From positions 1 to 64,000 of the forward strand of contig NZ_KB890761.1 in assembly GCF_000373265.1 (NCBI RefSeq): a DNA stretch of 64,000 nt, given 5' to 3'. Of this stretch, positions 27,448 to 35,338 are shown one piece after another; within the stretch, counting starts at the first letter, position 1, and each line of letters starts with the position of its first letter. The position numbers were made by a program, and so were the translations under genes. The notes beneath the pieces are model-generated. The model searched no databases, was not told the origin of the DNA, and worked only from the letters and a program-made list of their open reading frames with translations. This DNA comes from Pontibacter roseus DSM 17521 (GTDB lineage: Bacteria > Bacteroidota > Bacteroidia > Cytophagales > Hymenobacteraceae).

Positions 27448-27467
27448 ACTATTTTTTTACTTCAATG

Positions 27468-27481
27468 TTTGTATACACAAA
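27468..27481 (+). promoter_or_regulatory. Second MarR-type operator
   Basis: TTTGTATACACAAA differs from the core of the first operator (TTTGTATATACAAA) at one base. It sits 25 nt before the aldo/keto reductase ATG. The -7 box here is unclear. Confidence 0.7.
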
Positions 27482-27505
27482 TAAAGTATAAACGAAAATT
27501 AGCAC

Positions 27506-28330
27506 ATGAAGCACATCACCATAAAAGGCGCCACCATACCGGCACTCGGACTTGGTACTTTCCAACTCCCAGATGACACGGCCCGTGAGATAACGGCCGC
27601 CGCGCTCTCAGCAGGTTACCGCCACATCGACACGGCGCAGATTTACCAGAACGAGTCGGGCGTGGGCACGGCCATCAAAAACTCAGGTATAGCACGCGAC
27701 CAGATTTTCCTGACCACGAAGGTGTTCCGCGAGAGCCTCTACACAAAGGATTTCATGCCGTCTGTAGAGGAGAGCCTGCGCAAGCTCAAGACCAATTACG
27801 TGGACCTGCTGCTCATCCACTGGCCCAACCGCAACGTGCCGGTGGCCGAGTACATGGACCAACTCATGGAGGCGCAGCGCAAGGGCTACACGAAGCACAT
27901 CGGGGTGAGCAACCACCCGACCGCCCTGCTCGACGAGGTGCTGGCGACCGGTGCCGACATCATCACCAACCAGGTGGAGTACCACCCGCTCATCAACCAG
28001 ACCAAGCTCTATACCTACCTGCGTGAGCACGGCATTTCCCTGACGGCCTATAGCCCGATTGCGCAAGGCCAGGTGCTTGGCAACGAGACGCTGAAAGGTA
28101 TAGCCGAGAAATATGGCAAGAACGAGGTGCAGGTATCGCTGCGCTGGCTCATCCAGCAGGAAGGTGTTATGGCCATACCTAGAACATCCAAAGCGGAGCG
28201 TCTGAAAGACAACCTGAACATCTTCGACTTTGAATTGACAGCCGAGGAAGTCGCCCAGATTGACCAGTTGAAGCAACAGAACAAGCGCGTGGTGAACCCG
28301 CCTTTCGCCCCGGACTGGGACATTGTTTAA
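27506..28330 (+). CDS. Aldo/keto reductase
   Basis: A cytosolic NADPH-dependent reductase of carbonyls, 274 residues, of the 2,5-diketo-D-gluconate reductase-like group. The catalytic tetrad is intact: D42 and Y47 (DTAQIYQNE), K72 (TTKVF) and H105 (LLLIHWPN). The cofactor site IPRTSKAERLKDNL near the C-terminus shows the usual NADP-binding Arg/Lys pattern. The sequence opens with the family's hairpin strands (ITIKGATIPALGLGTF). It is 58 nt behind the MarR gene with an operator between them, and followed by an old yellow enzyme gene. Substrates may be reactive aldehydes or quinone-derived carbonyls (inferred from context). Confidence 0.95.
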   Translation: MKHITIKGATIPALGLGTFQLPDDTAREITAAALSAGYRHIDTAQIYQNESGVGTAIKNSGIARDQIFLTTKVFRESLYTKDFMPSVEESLRKLKTNYVDLLLIHWPNRNVPVAEYMDQLMEAQRKGYTKHIGVSNHPTALLDEVLATGADIITNQVEYHPLINQTKLYTYLREHGISLTAYSPIAQGQVLGNETLKGIAEKYGKNEVQVSLRWLIQQEGVMAIPRTSKAERLKDNLNIFDFELTAEEVAQIDQLKQQNKRVVNPPFAPDWDIV

Positions 28331-28424
28331 TTAAGAATCACGAATTAAGGATTATAAATGAGTGAAAGGGTATAAGGAACTCAACTCCCAAACTCTCGAA
28401 CTCCCCAACCCATTAAATAAAAAT

Positions 28425-29525
28425 ATGTCACAAGCACTTTTAAGACCCATACAGTTACAAGACCTTGAGCTGAACAACCGCGTCATCATGGCGCCCATGA
28501 CCCGCAGCCGCGCCGACAACCACGGCAACGTTCCCAACGACCTCATGGTGACGTATTATGCCCAGCGCGCGAGTGCAGGCCTCATCATTTCAGAAGGCTC
28601 CCAGATATCCAGACAGGCGGTAGGCTACATCAACACGCCGGGCATCTATACCCAGGAGCAGGTAGCAGGCTGGAAGAAGGTGACGGATGCCGTGCATGCC
28701 GAGGGAGGCAAAATCTTCCTGCAGTTGTGGCACGTGGGCCGCATGTCGCACCCGGACTTCCACAACGGCGAGTTTCCGGTGGCCCCGTCCGCCATCAACC
28801 CCAACGCGCAGGCCTTCACTCCCGAAGGATTCAAAAGCACTGTGACGCCTCGCGCCCTGACTATACCTGAAATCAAGCAGATTGTGCAGGATTTCAAGCA
28901 GGCTGCCAAGAACGCGGTGGAAGCCGGCTTTGATGGTGTGGAAATTCATGCATCTAACGGATACCTGCTGCACCAGTTCTTCAACGCGACTTCCAACATC
29001 CGCACGGACGAGTACGGCGGCTCCAAGGAAAACCGTGCCCGCATCCTGTTTGAGGTGATTGAGGCTATCCAGCAGGTGATGCCGGTAGAGCGAGTAGGCG
29101 TTCGCCTAAACCCGAGTCTGCACGGCGTCTTCGGCATGACCCTGGACGAGGAGACCATCCCGACTTTCGACTACATCATCGAGAAGCTGAACAACTACAA
29201 CCTGGCTTACCTGCACCTGTCGGAGCCGTTCACCGATGTGAGCGCCATACCTTACGCTGAGCAGAACGTTGCCAAGCGCTACCGCCCGGTGTACAAAGGC
29301 AACCTTATCATCAACGCCGGTTTCACACAGGAGAAAGGCAATGCCGTTATTGAGGCCGGAGAGGCGGACATGGTGGCTTTCGGGGTTCCGTTCATCGCCA
29401 ACCCGGACCTGCCCGAGCGTTTCCGCCAGAATGAGGAGCTGCAGACAGCCGATAAGAACACTTTCTATACGCCGGGTGCCCAAGGCTACATCGACTACCC
29501 TACGCTAGAGGAAGCGAAAGCCTAA
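28425..29525 (+). CDS. Old yellow enzyme family alkene reductase (NemA-like)
   Basis: An FMN-dependent ene-reductase, 366 residues from the ATG at 28425; 21 upstream in-frame codons carry no family sequence. Seen motifs: NRVIMAPMTRSRAD, GLIISEGSQIS, FLQLWHVGRMSHP, and the substrate-binding HASNGYLLHQFF, where H175 and N178 form the H-N pair and Y180 follows. GVRLNPSLHGVFGM and LIINAGFTQEKG (FMN phosphate loop) complete the barrel. Such enzymes reduce alpha,beta-unsaturated carbonyls, quinones, nitro-esters and maleimides. Placing behind a MarR regulator and an aldo/keto reductase resembles nem-type electrophile-response loci. Confidence 0.95.
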   Translation: MSQALLRPIQLQDLELNNRVIMAPMTRSRADNHGNVPNDLMVTYYAQRASAGLIISEGSQISRQAVGYINTPGIYTQEQVAGWKKVTDAVHAEGGKIFLQLWHVGRMSHPDFHNGEFPVAPSAINPNAQAFTPEGFKSTVTPRALTIPEIKQIVQDFKQAAKNAVEAGFDGVEIHASNGYLLHQFFNATSNIRTDEYGGSKENRARILFEVIEAIQQVMPVERVGVRLNPSLHGVFGMTLDEETIPTFDYIIEKLNNYNLAYLHLSEPFTDVSAIPYAEQNVAKRYRPVYKGNLIINAGFTQEKGNAVIEAGEADMVAFGVPFIANPDLPERFRQNEELQTADKNTFYTPGAQGYIDYPTLEEAKA

Positions 29526-29554
29526 ACAAGAACTTCTTTTCCGTTCAAATTGCC

Positions 29555-29593
29555 AACAGCCAGCTGCCCATCCGGGTGGTTGGCTGTTACTTT
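29555..29593 (+). terminator. Terminator after the old yellow enzyme gene
   Basis: Stem AACAGCCA/TGGCTGTT, with inner pairing, then ACTTTTT. It lies 30 nt beyond the stop. Confidence 0.75.
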
Positions 29594-29736
29594 TTAAACC
29601 TTGTCGCTTATTTCGAGTCTATACTCCCAAAAAAGCAGGGACCGGTAGCAACTAAAAGTCAAAAGGGACTATATTTACTTTTTAACCCGCCGTATAAGGC
29701 CTGGGCTATACCTGAATTCTGTACCATACCTACACC

Positions 29737-30222
29737 ATGAAGCTTAAAATAAGAACCGGCTTTGGCTACGACGTGCACCAACTGCAGGAGGGGCTGGACT
29801 TTTGGCTGGGCGGCATTAAGGTGCCGCACACGCACGGCGCCCTGGGCCATTCCGATGCTGACGTACTCGTCCATGTGATTTGCGATGCCTTGCTGGGTGC
29901 CGCCAACATGCGTGATATCGGCTTCCACTTCTCTGACAAGGACCCCAAGTACAAGGGCATCGACAGCAAGATTCTGCTGAAAGAGGTAGTGCACCTGCTG
30001 GCTTTAGAGGGCTACGAAATCGGCAACATCGACTCCACCATCTGCCTGCAGGAGCCCAAAGTGAACCCGCACATACCTGCCATGAAAACCTGCCTGGCCA
30101 GCGTGATGGGTATACCTGAGAGCGACATCTCCATCAAAGCCACCACCACCGAGCACCTGGGCTTTGTGGGCAAGAAAGAGGGCGTGGCCGCTTTTGCTAC
30201 TGTATTAATCATCAAACAATAA
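29737..30222 (+). CDS. ispF: 2-C-methyl-D-erythritol 2,4-cyclodiphosphate synthase
   Basis: The MEP-pathway enzyme that cyclises CDP-methylerythritol 2-phosphate, giving isoprenoid precursors. 161 residues is the normal length for the trimeric single-domain form. Zinc ligands are D12 and H14 (GYDVHQL) and H46 (SDADVLVHVICDALLGAA). DIGFHFSDKDPKYKGIDS and KATTTEHLGFVGKKEGVAAFA are the other family signatures. An M28 peptidase gene follows 33 nt later and may be co-transcribed. Confidence 0.97.
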   Translation: MKLKIRTGFGYDVHQLQEGLDFWLGGIKVPHTHGALGHSDADVLVHVICDALLGAANMRDIGFHFSDKDPKYKGIDSKILLKEVVHLLALEGYEIGNIDSTICLQEPKVNPHIPAMKTCLASVMGIPESDISIKATTTEHLGFVGKKEGVAAFATVLIIKQ

Positions 30223-30255
30223 ATCGCTAACCTATTTCCACCACCTTACACCAAT

Positions 30256-31917
30256 ATGAAGTATAACAAGTTCTATGTGTACGCGCTGGCGGCCCTCCTG
30301 ACCACAGGCTGCGCCACTTCGCCTACCTCCACCTCAACTAGCACCACGGCTGAGGCTCCGGCAGCACCGGTAACCGATGCTGCCCGCCTGCGTGAGGCCG
30401 CACCGAAGTATGCGGGTACCATCACCGCCGCCGACTTGTCCAAGCACCTGAACATCATCGCCTCTGACGCGTACGAAGGCCGCGACACAGGCTCCAAAGG
30501 CCTGAAGATGGCTGCTGAGTACATCTCAAAGGAGTTCAAGGAAGACGGGCTGACCGGACCTGTGAAAAACAACAGCAACCCGTATTACCAGCCTGTTGAC
30601 CTGGAGCGCAGCCAGTGGGGCGATGGCTACATCATGGTGGGCAAGCAGAAGTTCATGATGGGCCAGGACTTCTTCGTACTGGGCGCCTCTCCTTACCAGA
30701 CCGAGCAGACCGCTGAGGTGGTGTTCGCCGGCTACGGCATCGACTCCGACACTTATTCTGACTACGCCAACCTGGACGTGACCGGTAAGATGGTTGTGGT
30801 GCTGGGCGGCGAGCCAAAGACAGCCGATGGCAAATACCTGGTGAGCGGTTCTGACAAAGCCTCCGATTGGGGCAACGACTTCCGTACTAAGCGCAATGCT
30901 GCCACCAAGCGCGGAGCCAAAAGCGTGCTCATCGTGACGGGCACCACAGCCGACGAATTCAACAGCCTGACCCAGCGTTACAAGAACTTCCTGACGCGTC
31001 CATCCATCGGGTTGAAGAACAGCAGCACACAGTCAAACGCGGCTTCTCTGTACGTATCGCCACAGGTAGGCGCTGCCTTGCTGGGCACCACACCGGAAAA
31101 AATGCTGGCATACGCTAACTCCGTAGCTAAAGCGGGCAAGCCTACCCCAGGCACCTTCACTGCCGTAAAGGACGTGAAAATCAAGACGGAGCGTGTGAGC
31201 AACGCGCTCCCAAGCGAGAACGTACTAGGCTTCATTGAAGGCACTGACAAGAAGGACGAAGTGATTGTGGTTACTGCGCACTACGACCACGTAGGCGTTG
31301 AGGACGGCGAAATCTTCAATGGCGCTAACGACGACGGTTCCGGTACAGTAGCCGTGGTGGAGTTGGCAGAGGCTTTCGCGCAGGCTAAGAAAGACGGCGT
31401 GGGTCCTCGCCGCAGCGTTCTGTTCATGCTGGTGACGGCCGAGGAGAAAGGCCTGTTGGGTTCTGAGTACTATGCCAACAACCCGATTTTCCCGCTGGAG
31501 AACACAGTAGCCAACGTGAACATTGACATGATTGGCCGCATGGACTTCGACTACGAGAAGAAAAACGACAGCAACTACATCTACGTGATTGGCGCCGACA
31601 AACTCTCCTCAGAGCTGCACCAGATTAACGAGGAGATGAACCAGAAGCACGTGAACCTGAAGCTGGATTACAAGTTCAACGACGAGAACGACCCGAACCG
31701 CTTCTACTACCGCTCTGACCATTACAACTTCGCCAAGCACGGTATTCCAATCGTGTTCTACTTCAACGGCGTGCACGCCGATTACCACAAGCACACCGAC
31801 ACGGTAGACAAAATTATATTTGAAAGCGCTGAGAAGGTAGCCCGCCTGGCGTTCCACGTGACTTGGGAACTAGCCAACCGTGATAATCGCATTGTGGTTG
31901 ACAGCAATAAAAAGTAA
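30256..31917 (+). CDS. M28 family metallopeptidase lipoprotein
   Basis: An exported zinc aminopeptidase-like protein of 553 residues. The signal ends in a lipobox (LTTGC, Cys about 19), followed by a Ser/Thr/Ala-rich tether. A PA-like insert occupies about 140-300. The M28 catalytic core follows: VVTAHYDHVG (first ligand His), NGANDDGSGTVAVVELAEAF (bridging Asp), TAEEKGLLGSEYY (catalytic Glu and ligand), NVNIDMIGRMD (Asp) and a C-terminal HADYHKHTDTVDKI (last His). All metal ligands appear present. It probably acts at the outer or inner membrane facing the periplasm. Likely in one unit with ispF. Confidence 0.93.
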   Translation: MKYNKFYVYALAALLTTGCATSPTSTSTSTTAEAPAAPVTDAARLREAAPKYAGTITAADLSKHLNIIASDAYEGRDTGSKGLKMAAEYISKEFKEDGLTGPVKNNSNPYYQPVDLERSQWGDGYIMVGKQKFMMGQDFFVLGASPYQTEQTAEVVFAGYGIDSDTYSDYANLDVTGKMVVVLGGEPKTADGKYLVSGSDKASDWGNDFRTKRNAATKRGAKSVLIVTGTTADEFNSLTQRYKNFLTRPSIGLKNSSTQSNAASLYVSPQVGAALLGTTPEKMLAYANSVAKAGKPTPGTFTAVKDVKIKTERVSNALPSENVLGFIEGTDKKDEVIVVTAHYDHVGVEDGEIFNGANDDGSGTVAVVELAEAFAQAKKDGVGPRRSVLFMLVTAEEKGLLGSEYYANNPIFPLENTVANVNIDMIGRMDFDYEKKNDSNYIYVIGADKLSSELHQINEEMNQKHVNLKLDYKFNDENDPNRFYYRSDHYNFAKHGIPIVFYFNGVHADYHKHTDTVDKIIFESAEKVARLAFHVTWELANRDNRIVVDSNKK

Positions 31918-31977
31918 CATACTAAACCCGCATGAATGGCCGTTTAACATAAAAACGAGCTGCATTTGCTAGCTTTA

Positions 31978-32015
31978 AGGAAAACACCCTAACTTTAAGG
32001 GTGTTTTCCTTTTTT
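31978..32015 (+). terminator. Rho-independent terminator after the M28 gene
   Basis: A 12-bp stem AGGAAAACACCC/GGGTGTTTTCCT with a 9-nt loop and a T run. Confidence 0.95.
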
Positions 32016-32067
32016 ATAGCACCTTCTGAACACACTCAGGTTCAGGAAAGACCGCAGGGTTTATCTT

Positions 32068-33438
32068 ATGAGTAGACTAAAACAGTTTCTGCAGGATTCA
32101 GAAACGAAAGCATTTGACCTGGGCCACCGCTCGACCATCAAGTTCAACATCGGCAAGTATAACGCCGCTGTCGAGCGTGGCCTCACCCAATACAGCGACC
32201 ATGAACTGGCCCGTGAGCGGGCTTCTTTTATAAAGACCAATGCCATCAACAACCTCGATAAGTACCTGATGGAGTTCGAGGCCAACTTCACCGCACGTGG
32301 CGGCAAGGTTATTTGGGCCCGCAACGCCGAGGAGGCACTGAAGGAGATTGGACAGATTATGAAGCGCCGGCGTGCCAAGTCGGTTGTGAAATCCAAGTCC
32401 ATGACCACGGAGGAAATTCACCTGAACGACTTCCTGGAGAAGAATGGCATTGAGACGGTAGAGACGGACCTGGGCGAGTACATCGTGCAACTGGCCGAGC
32501 AGCGCCCGTACCACATTGTGACACCGGCCATGCACATGTCCAAGAAGGACATAGCCGACCTGTTTGTGCGGAAGCTTAAGATTGCTCCTACGGAGAGCGC
32601 CGAGGAACTGGTGGCCACAGCCCGCCGCCTGCTGCGCGACAAGTATACGGAGGCCGAGGTAGGTATAACCGGCGGCAACTTCCTGCTGGCTGACATTGGC
32701 GGCGTGGCCGTGACCGAGAACGAAGGCAACGGACGCCTATCCACCGCTTTCCCGAAGACGCACATTGCCATTGTAGGTATAGAGAAGATGCTCCCCTCCG
32801 TAATGGACCTAGATTTGTTCTGGCCTCTGCTCAGCACCAGCGGCACCGGGCAGCAAGTTACCATCTACAATACCATTTTCACTGGTCCACGCCAGCCAAG
32901 GGAGAAAGACGGTCCGGAGGAGATGTACGTCATCCTGCTCGACAACGGCCGCACCGATTTGCTGGCCCTACCCGAGAAGCGGGAGGCGCTCAACTGCATC
33001 CGCTGCGGCGCCTGCCTCAACGTGTGCCCGGTGTACAAAAATATCGGCGGCCATACCTACGAGAGCACGTATAGCGGCCCCATCGGCTCGGTGATAACTC
33101 CGCACTACAACGGTATGGCTGAGAACAAACACCTGAGTTTTGCCAGTTCACTTTGTGGCGCCTGCACCTCTGTTTGCCCGGTCAAAATCAACATCCACAA
33201 CCTGCTGCTGCTCAACCGCCGCCAGAGTGTGGAACAGGGCTTCACCGAAAAGAACGAGCGCACCACCTTCAAGCTCTGGCTCAAGGCCATGAAGAGCCGC
33301 AAGCTCCTGAACATGGCCCCGGCCGGCGTAAAGAACTTCGTGCTGAAGCAAGTCCTCAAAGACACCTGGAGCAAACGCCGCGAACCGCTGAAAGTGGCAC
33401 CCAAGTCATTTAACCAGCTTTGGAAGGAAAGGAAGTAA
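32068..33438 (+). CDS. lutB: LutB/YkgF-type iron-sulfur protein of lactate utilisation
   Basis: A 456-residue protein of the LutB/LldF group, the Fe-S subunit of the non-FAD L-lactate dehydrogenase complex LutABC. The N-terminal LUD domain (about 60-290) contains KSVVKSKSMTTEEIHLN and the GVAVTENEGNGRLSTAFPKTHIAI core. Two ferredoxin-like clusters follow: CIRCGACLNVCP (about residue 310) and CGACTSVCPVKINIH (about residue 363). LutA and LutC are not adjacent, so the gene is alone between terminators. It may work with partners elsewhere or have another electron-transfer role. Confidence 0.9.
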   Translation: MSRLKQFLQDSETKAFDLGHRSTIKFNIGKYNAAVERGLTQYSDHELARERASFIKTNAINNLDKYLMEFEANFTARGGKVIWARNAEEALKEIGQIMKRRRAKSVVKSKSMTTEEIHLNDFLEKNGIETVETDLGEYIVQLAEQRPYHIVTPAMHMSKKDIADLFVRKLKIAPTESAEELVATARRLLRDKYTEAEVGITGGNFLLADIGGVAVTENEGNGRLSTAFPKTHIAIVGIEKMLPSVMDLDLFWPLLSTSGTGQQVTIYNTIFTGPRQPREKDGPEEMYVILLDNGRTDLLALPEKREALNCIRCGACLNVCPVYKNIGGHTYESTYSGPIGSVITPHYNGMAENKHLSFASSLCGACTSVCPVKINIHNLLLLNRRQSVEQGFTEKNERTTFKLWLKAMKSRKLLNMAPAGVKNFVLKQVLKDTWSKRREPLKVAPKSFNQLWKERK

Positions 33439-33461
33439 GGTACGTGGCAGCCTGTTTGAAT

Positions 33462-33540
33462 TTAACACACCCCTGCCCCTCTCAAGAGGGGGAATATCTC
33501 CTATGTAATTCCCCTCTTGAAAGGGGCAGGGGTGTGTTAA
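33462..33540. repeat. Long near-perfect palindromic intergenic repeat
   Basis: About 33-nt arms, TTAACACACCCCTGCCCCT... against its complement ending GTGTGTTAA, with one inserted base and one mismatch and a spacer of about 10 nt. The arms themselves contain smaller CCCCTCT...AGAGGGG hairpins. Related CCCCT-rich palindromes occur at 53359-53482. It looks like a REP/MITE-type dispersed element. It may also stop transcription from lutB. Confidence 0.7.
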
Positions 33541-33610
33541 TCATGCCTAAAGGGCCGTAGGCCCAACTATATGAAACACGAACGAGGACGCGTTATACTC
33601 CACTAAAAAC

Positions 33611-33642
33611 AAAAGGCCTGCAATCTCCATTGCAGGCCTTTT
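33611..33642. terminator. Bidirectional terminator
   Basis: A 14-bp stem AAAAGGCCTGCAAT/ATTGCAGGCCTTTT with a 4-nt loop, carrying A and T runs on both sides. It lies between lutB and the convergent asparagine synthetase-like gene. Confidence 0.93.
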
Positions 33643-33707
33643 ACATTCCGGTGTGCTGCGCCTGGTCGCCCAGGCAATTATTGTTATCGTCATCCATACC
33701 TGTAGGT

Positions 33708-34664
33708 TTAGAAAATGGCAGGGGTACAGGGTTTGCGGGAGAAGACAGTGGCTTCGTCCACGTCCTGGAGGCGGCAGATGAAGCGCGTCATACGCTCTAC
33801 CCCGAAGCCACCCCCGGCTGTCTTGGGCAATAAGCCTGCTCGGGCTACTGCCAGGTAATGCCGGAAAGTATCGGTATCGGTGCCTAGTTCCTCCATGCGT
33901 TTCAGTATCTGCTTGTAGTCATGCTCCCGCTCGGCACCGGACAGGCCTTCGCCGAAGCCTTCAGGCCAGATGATGTCGTAATTGAGGTAGGTGCCGCGCT
34001 TGGCCGGGTCTTCCTTATCGTAGAATTCGCGTTTGTGGTTGATGAGCCAAAACGGCTCCTCCGCCTCCTCTGACTTCAGTTTCTCATAGTCCGGACCTAA
34101 GGCTGCCTCCAGCTTCTCGGTGCGGTATACGGGCCATTTCTCGTATTGCGGCAGCAGCTCCCCGCGCAACTCCAGCAGGATTTCGGGTAGCTCCTGGTTG
34201 AGGCGGGCAAAGATGAAGTTCACCAGCTCTTCCATGAATTCCATCACAAAAAAGCGGTCTTTGCCCCGAAACTCGAAATCCACCTGTGTGAATTCAAAGA
34301 GGTGTCGGCCGGTATCGGCGCGGTCAGCGAACTCCAGGCGCACGTTAGGCGACACGATGTAGAGGCTATCCAGCTCCGGGTTCACCAGCGCCAGCTGCTT
34401 GTGGAAAATCATAGACTTGGTGAGGCTCCAGCGTTGGTCGGCATAGCCAATAGAGGCATCCACCACCCCTTGGTTGAGCGGGTCCGTGATTGGCGAGAGC
34501 ATCAGCGGCATGAGCTGTGTCAGTCCTTTTTTGAACATAAAGTCGTGCGTGGCACGGATAATTCCCTGCTGCACTTTCAGCACCTTGGTCAGGGTAGGCC
34601 GCATGAGGTGCTTCATAGTTGTTTCCAGCACCGTCGGCTCTGTGAGCGTCTGCAATTCCATCAT
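33708..34664 (-). CDS. AsnRS-like asparagine synthetase (archaeal AsnA-type), class II aaRS paralogue
   Basis: A 318-residue class II aminoacyl-tRNA-synthetase catalytic core without the N-terminal anticodon-binding domain (real AsnRS is over 430 residues). Motif 2-like DTGRHLFEFTQVDFEFRGKD is at 117-136, and motif 3 GGGFGVERMTRF at about 284-295. The best match in pattern is the AsnRS-derived asparagine synthetase known from archaea such as Pyrococcus (ammonia plus aspartate to asparagine), which differs from E. coli AsnA. The gene is divergent from an AsnC/Lrp regulator, exactly the arrangement of asnA/asnC in E. coli, which supports this role. Otherwise it could be a tRNA-synthetase-like protein of another function. 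Confidence 0.78.
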   Translation of the reverse strand: MMELQTLTEPTVLETTMKHLMRPTLTKVLKVQQGIIRATHDFMFKKGLTQLMPLMLSPITDPLNQGVVDASIGYADQRWSLTKSMIFHKQLALVNPELDSLYIVSPNVRLEFADRADTGRHLFEFTQVDFEFRGKDRFFVMEFMEELVNFIFARLNQELPEILLELRGELLPQYEKWPVYRTEKLEAALGPDYEKLKSEEAEEPFWLINHKREFYDKEDPAKRGTYLNYDIIWPEGFGEGLSGAEREHDYKQILKRMEELGTDTDTFRHYLAVARAGLLPKTAGGGFGVERMTRFICRLQDVDEATVFSRKPCTPAIF

Positions 34665-34697
34665 CAGGATTGTTTAAAATGAGTGATTTGAACTACA

Positions 34698-34705
34698 CAA
34701 AGCTA
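34698..34705 (-). promoter_or_regulatory. Candidate -7 box for the asparagine synthetase-like gene
   Basis: The minus strand reads TAGCTTTG 34 nt before the start codon, matching TAnnTTTG. No TTG lies 19 bp upstream. Confidence 0.4.
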
Positions 34706-34784
34706 AAGAGGAGGGTACTCCATTGAAAATTATTTAACTCTTAATTCTTATATTGGTAAATCATTTAACATATAGCTTACTTCA

Positions 34785-34799
34785 TTAACAATTTGTTAA
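34785..34799. promoter_or_regulatory. Candidate AsnC/Lrp operator
   Basis: A perfect 15-bp palindrome, TTAACAATTTGTTAA, lies 21 nt before the asnC-like ATG in the AT-rich divergent region. Lrp/AsnC proteins favour such AT-centred palindromes. A half-similar TTTAACATATA lies at 34764-34774. Confidence 0.55.
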
Positions 34800-34820
34800 A
34801 TCAACCTTTACAATTCCTTC

Positions 34821-35279
34821 ATGCATTACCAAATTGATAATCTCGACAAACAGTTACTGCGCCTGCTGATGCAGAATGTGAACCGTGCCTATACCGATAT
34901 CGCCAAAGAACTAGGCGTTTCGGGCGGAACCATACACGTGCGACTCAAGAAGTTGACCGAGATGGGCATTGTGCAGGGGGCGCAGCTACAGGTTAATCCG
35001 GCGGCCATCGGGTATGACGTCTGTGCTTTTATTGGGGTGTTTCTGGAGAAGGGCTCGGAATACAAGAAAGCCGTGGAGCAGATGCGCCAGATTCCCGAGA
35101 TTGTGGAGTTGCATTATACTACCGGCTCCTACAGCATGTTCGCCAAAATCATCTGCCGCGACACCAAGCACCTGCGGGAGGTCCTGAACGAAAAAATGCA
35201 GGTGATAGACGGCGTGCAGCGCACCGAAACGTTCATCTCACTGGAAGAGAGCATTTCGCGGCAGATAGCCATAGAATAA
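34821..35279 (+). CDS. Lrp/AsnC family transcriptional regulator
   Basis: A 152-residue regulator. The N-terminal helix-turn-helix (IDNLDKQLLRLLMQNVNRAYTDIAKELGVSGGTIHVRLKKLTEMGIVQG) is followed by the RAM ligand-binding domain (about 65-150: YDVCAFIGVFLEKGSEYKKAVEQM, EIVELHYTTGSYSMFAKIIC, TETFISLEES). GSYSMF marks the effector loop area. Given its divergent partner, asparagine or a related amino acid is the probable effector (inference). A palindrome at 34785 is the likely binding site. Confidence 0.93.
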   Translation: MHYQIDNLDKQLLRLLMQNVNRAYTDIAKELGVSGGTIHVRLKKLTEMGIVQGAQLQVNPAAIGYDVCAFIGVFLEKGSEYKKAVEQMRQIPEIVELHYTTGSYSMFAKIICRDTKHLREVLNEKMQVIDGVQRTETFISLEESISRQIAIE

Positions 35280-35315
35280 ACAGCGCCGCTGAGGTATACC
35301 CCAGCGGCGCTGTTT
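35278..35315. terminator. Terminator between convergent genes
   Basis: A 14-bp stem AAACAGCGCCGCTG/CAGCGGCGCTGTTT overlaps the asnC stop codon. The loop contains GGTATACC. It can serve the asnC-like gene and the convergent aminotransferase gene. Confidence 0.88.
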
Positions 35316-35338
35316 ATTCTTAATATGATTGGAATTGT

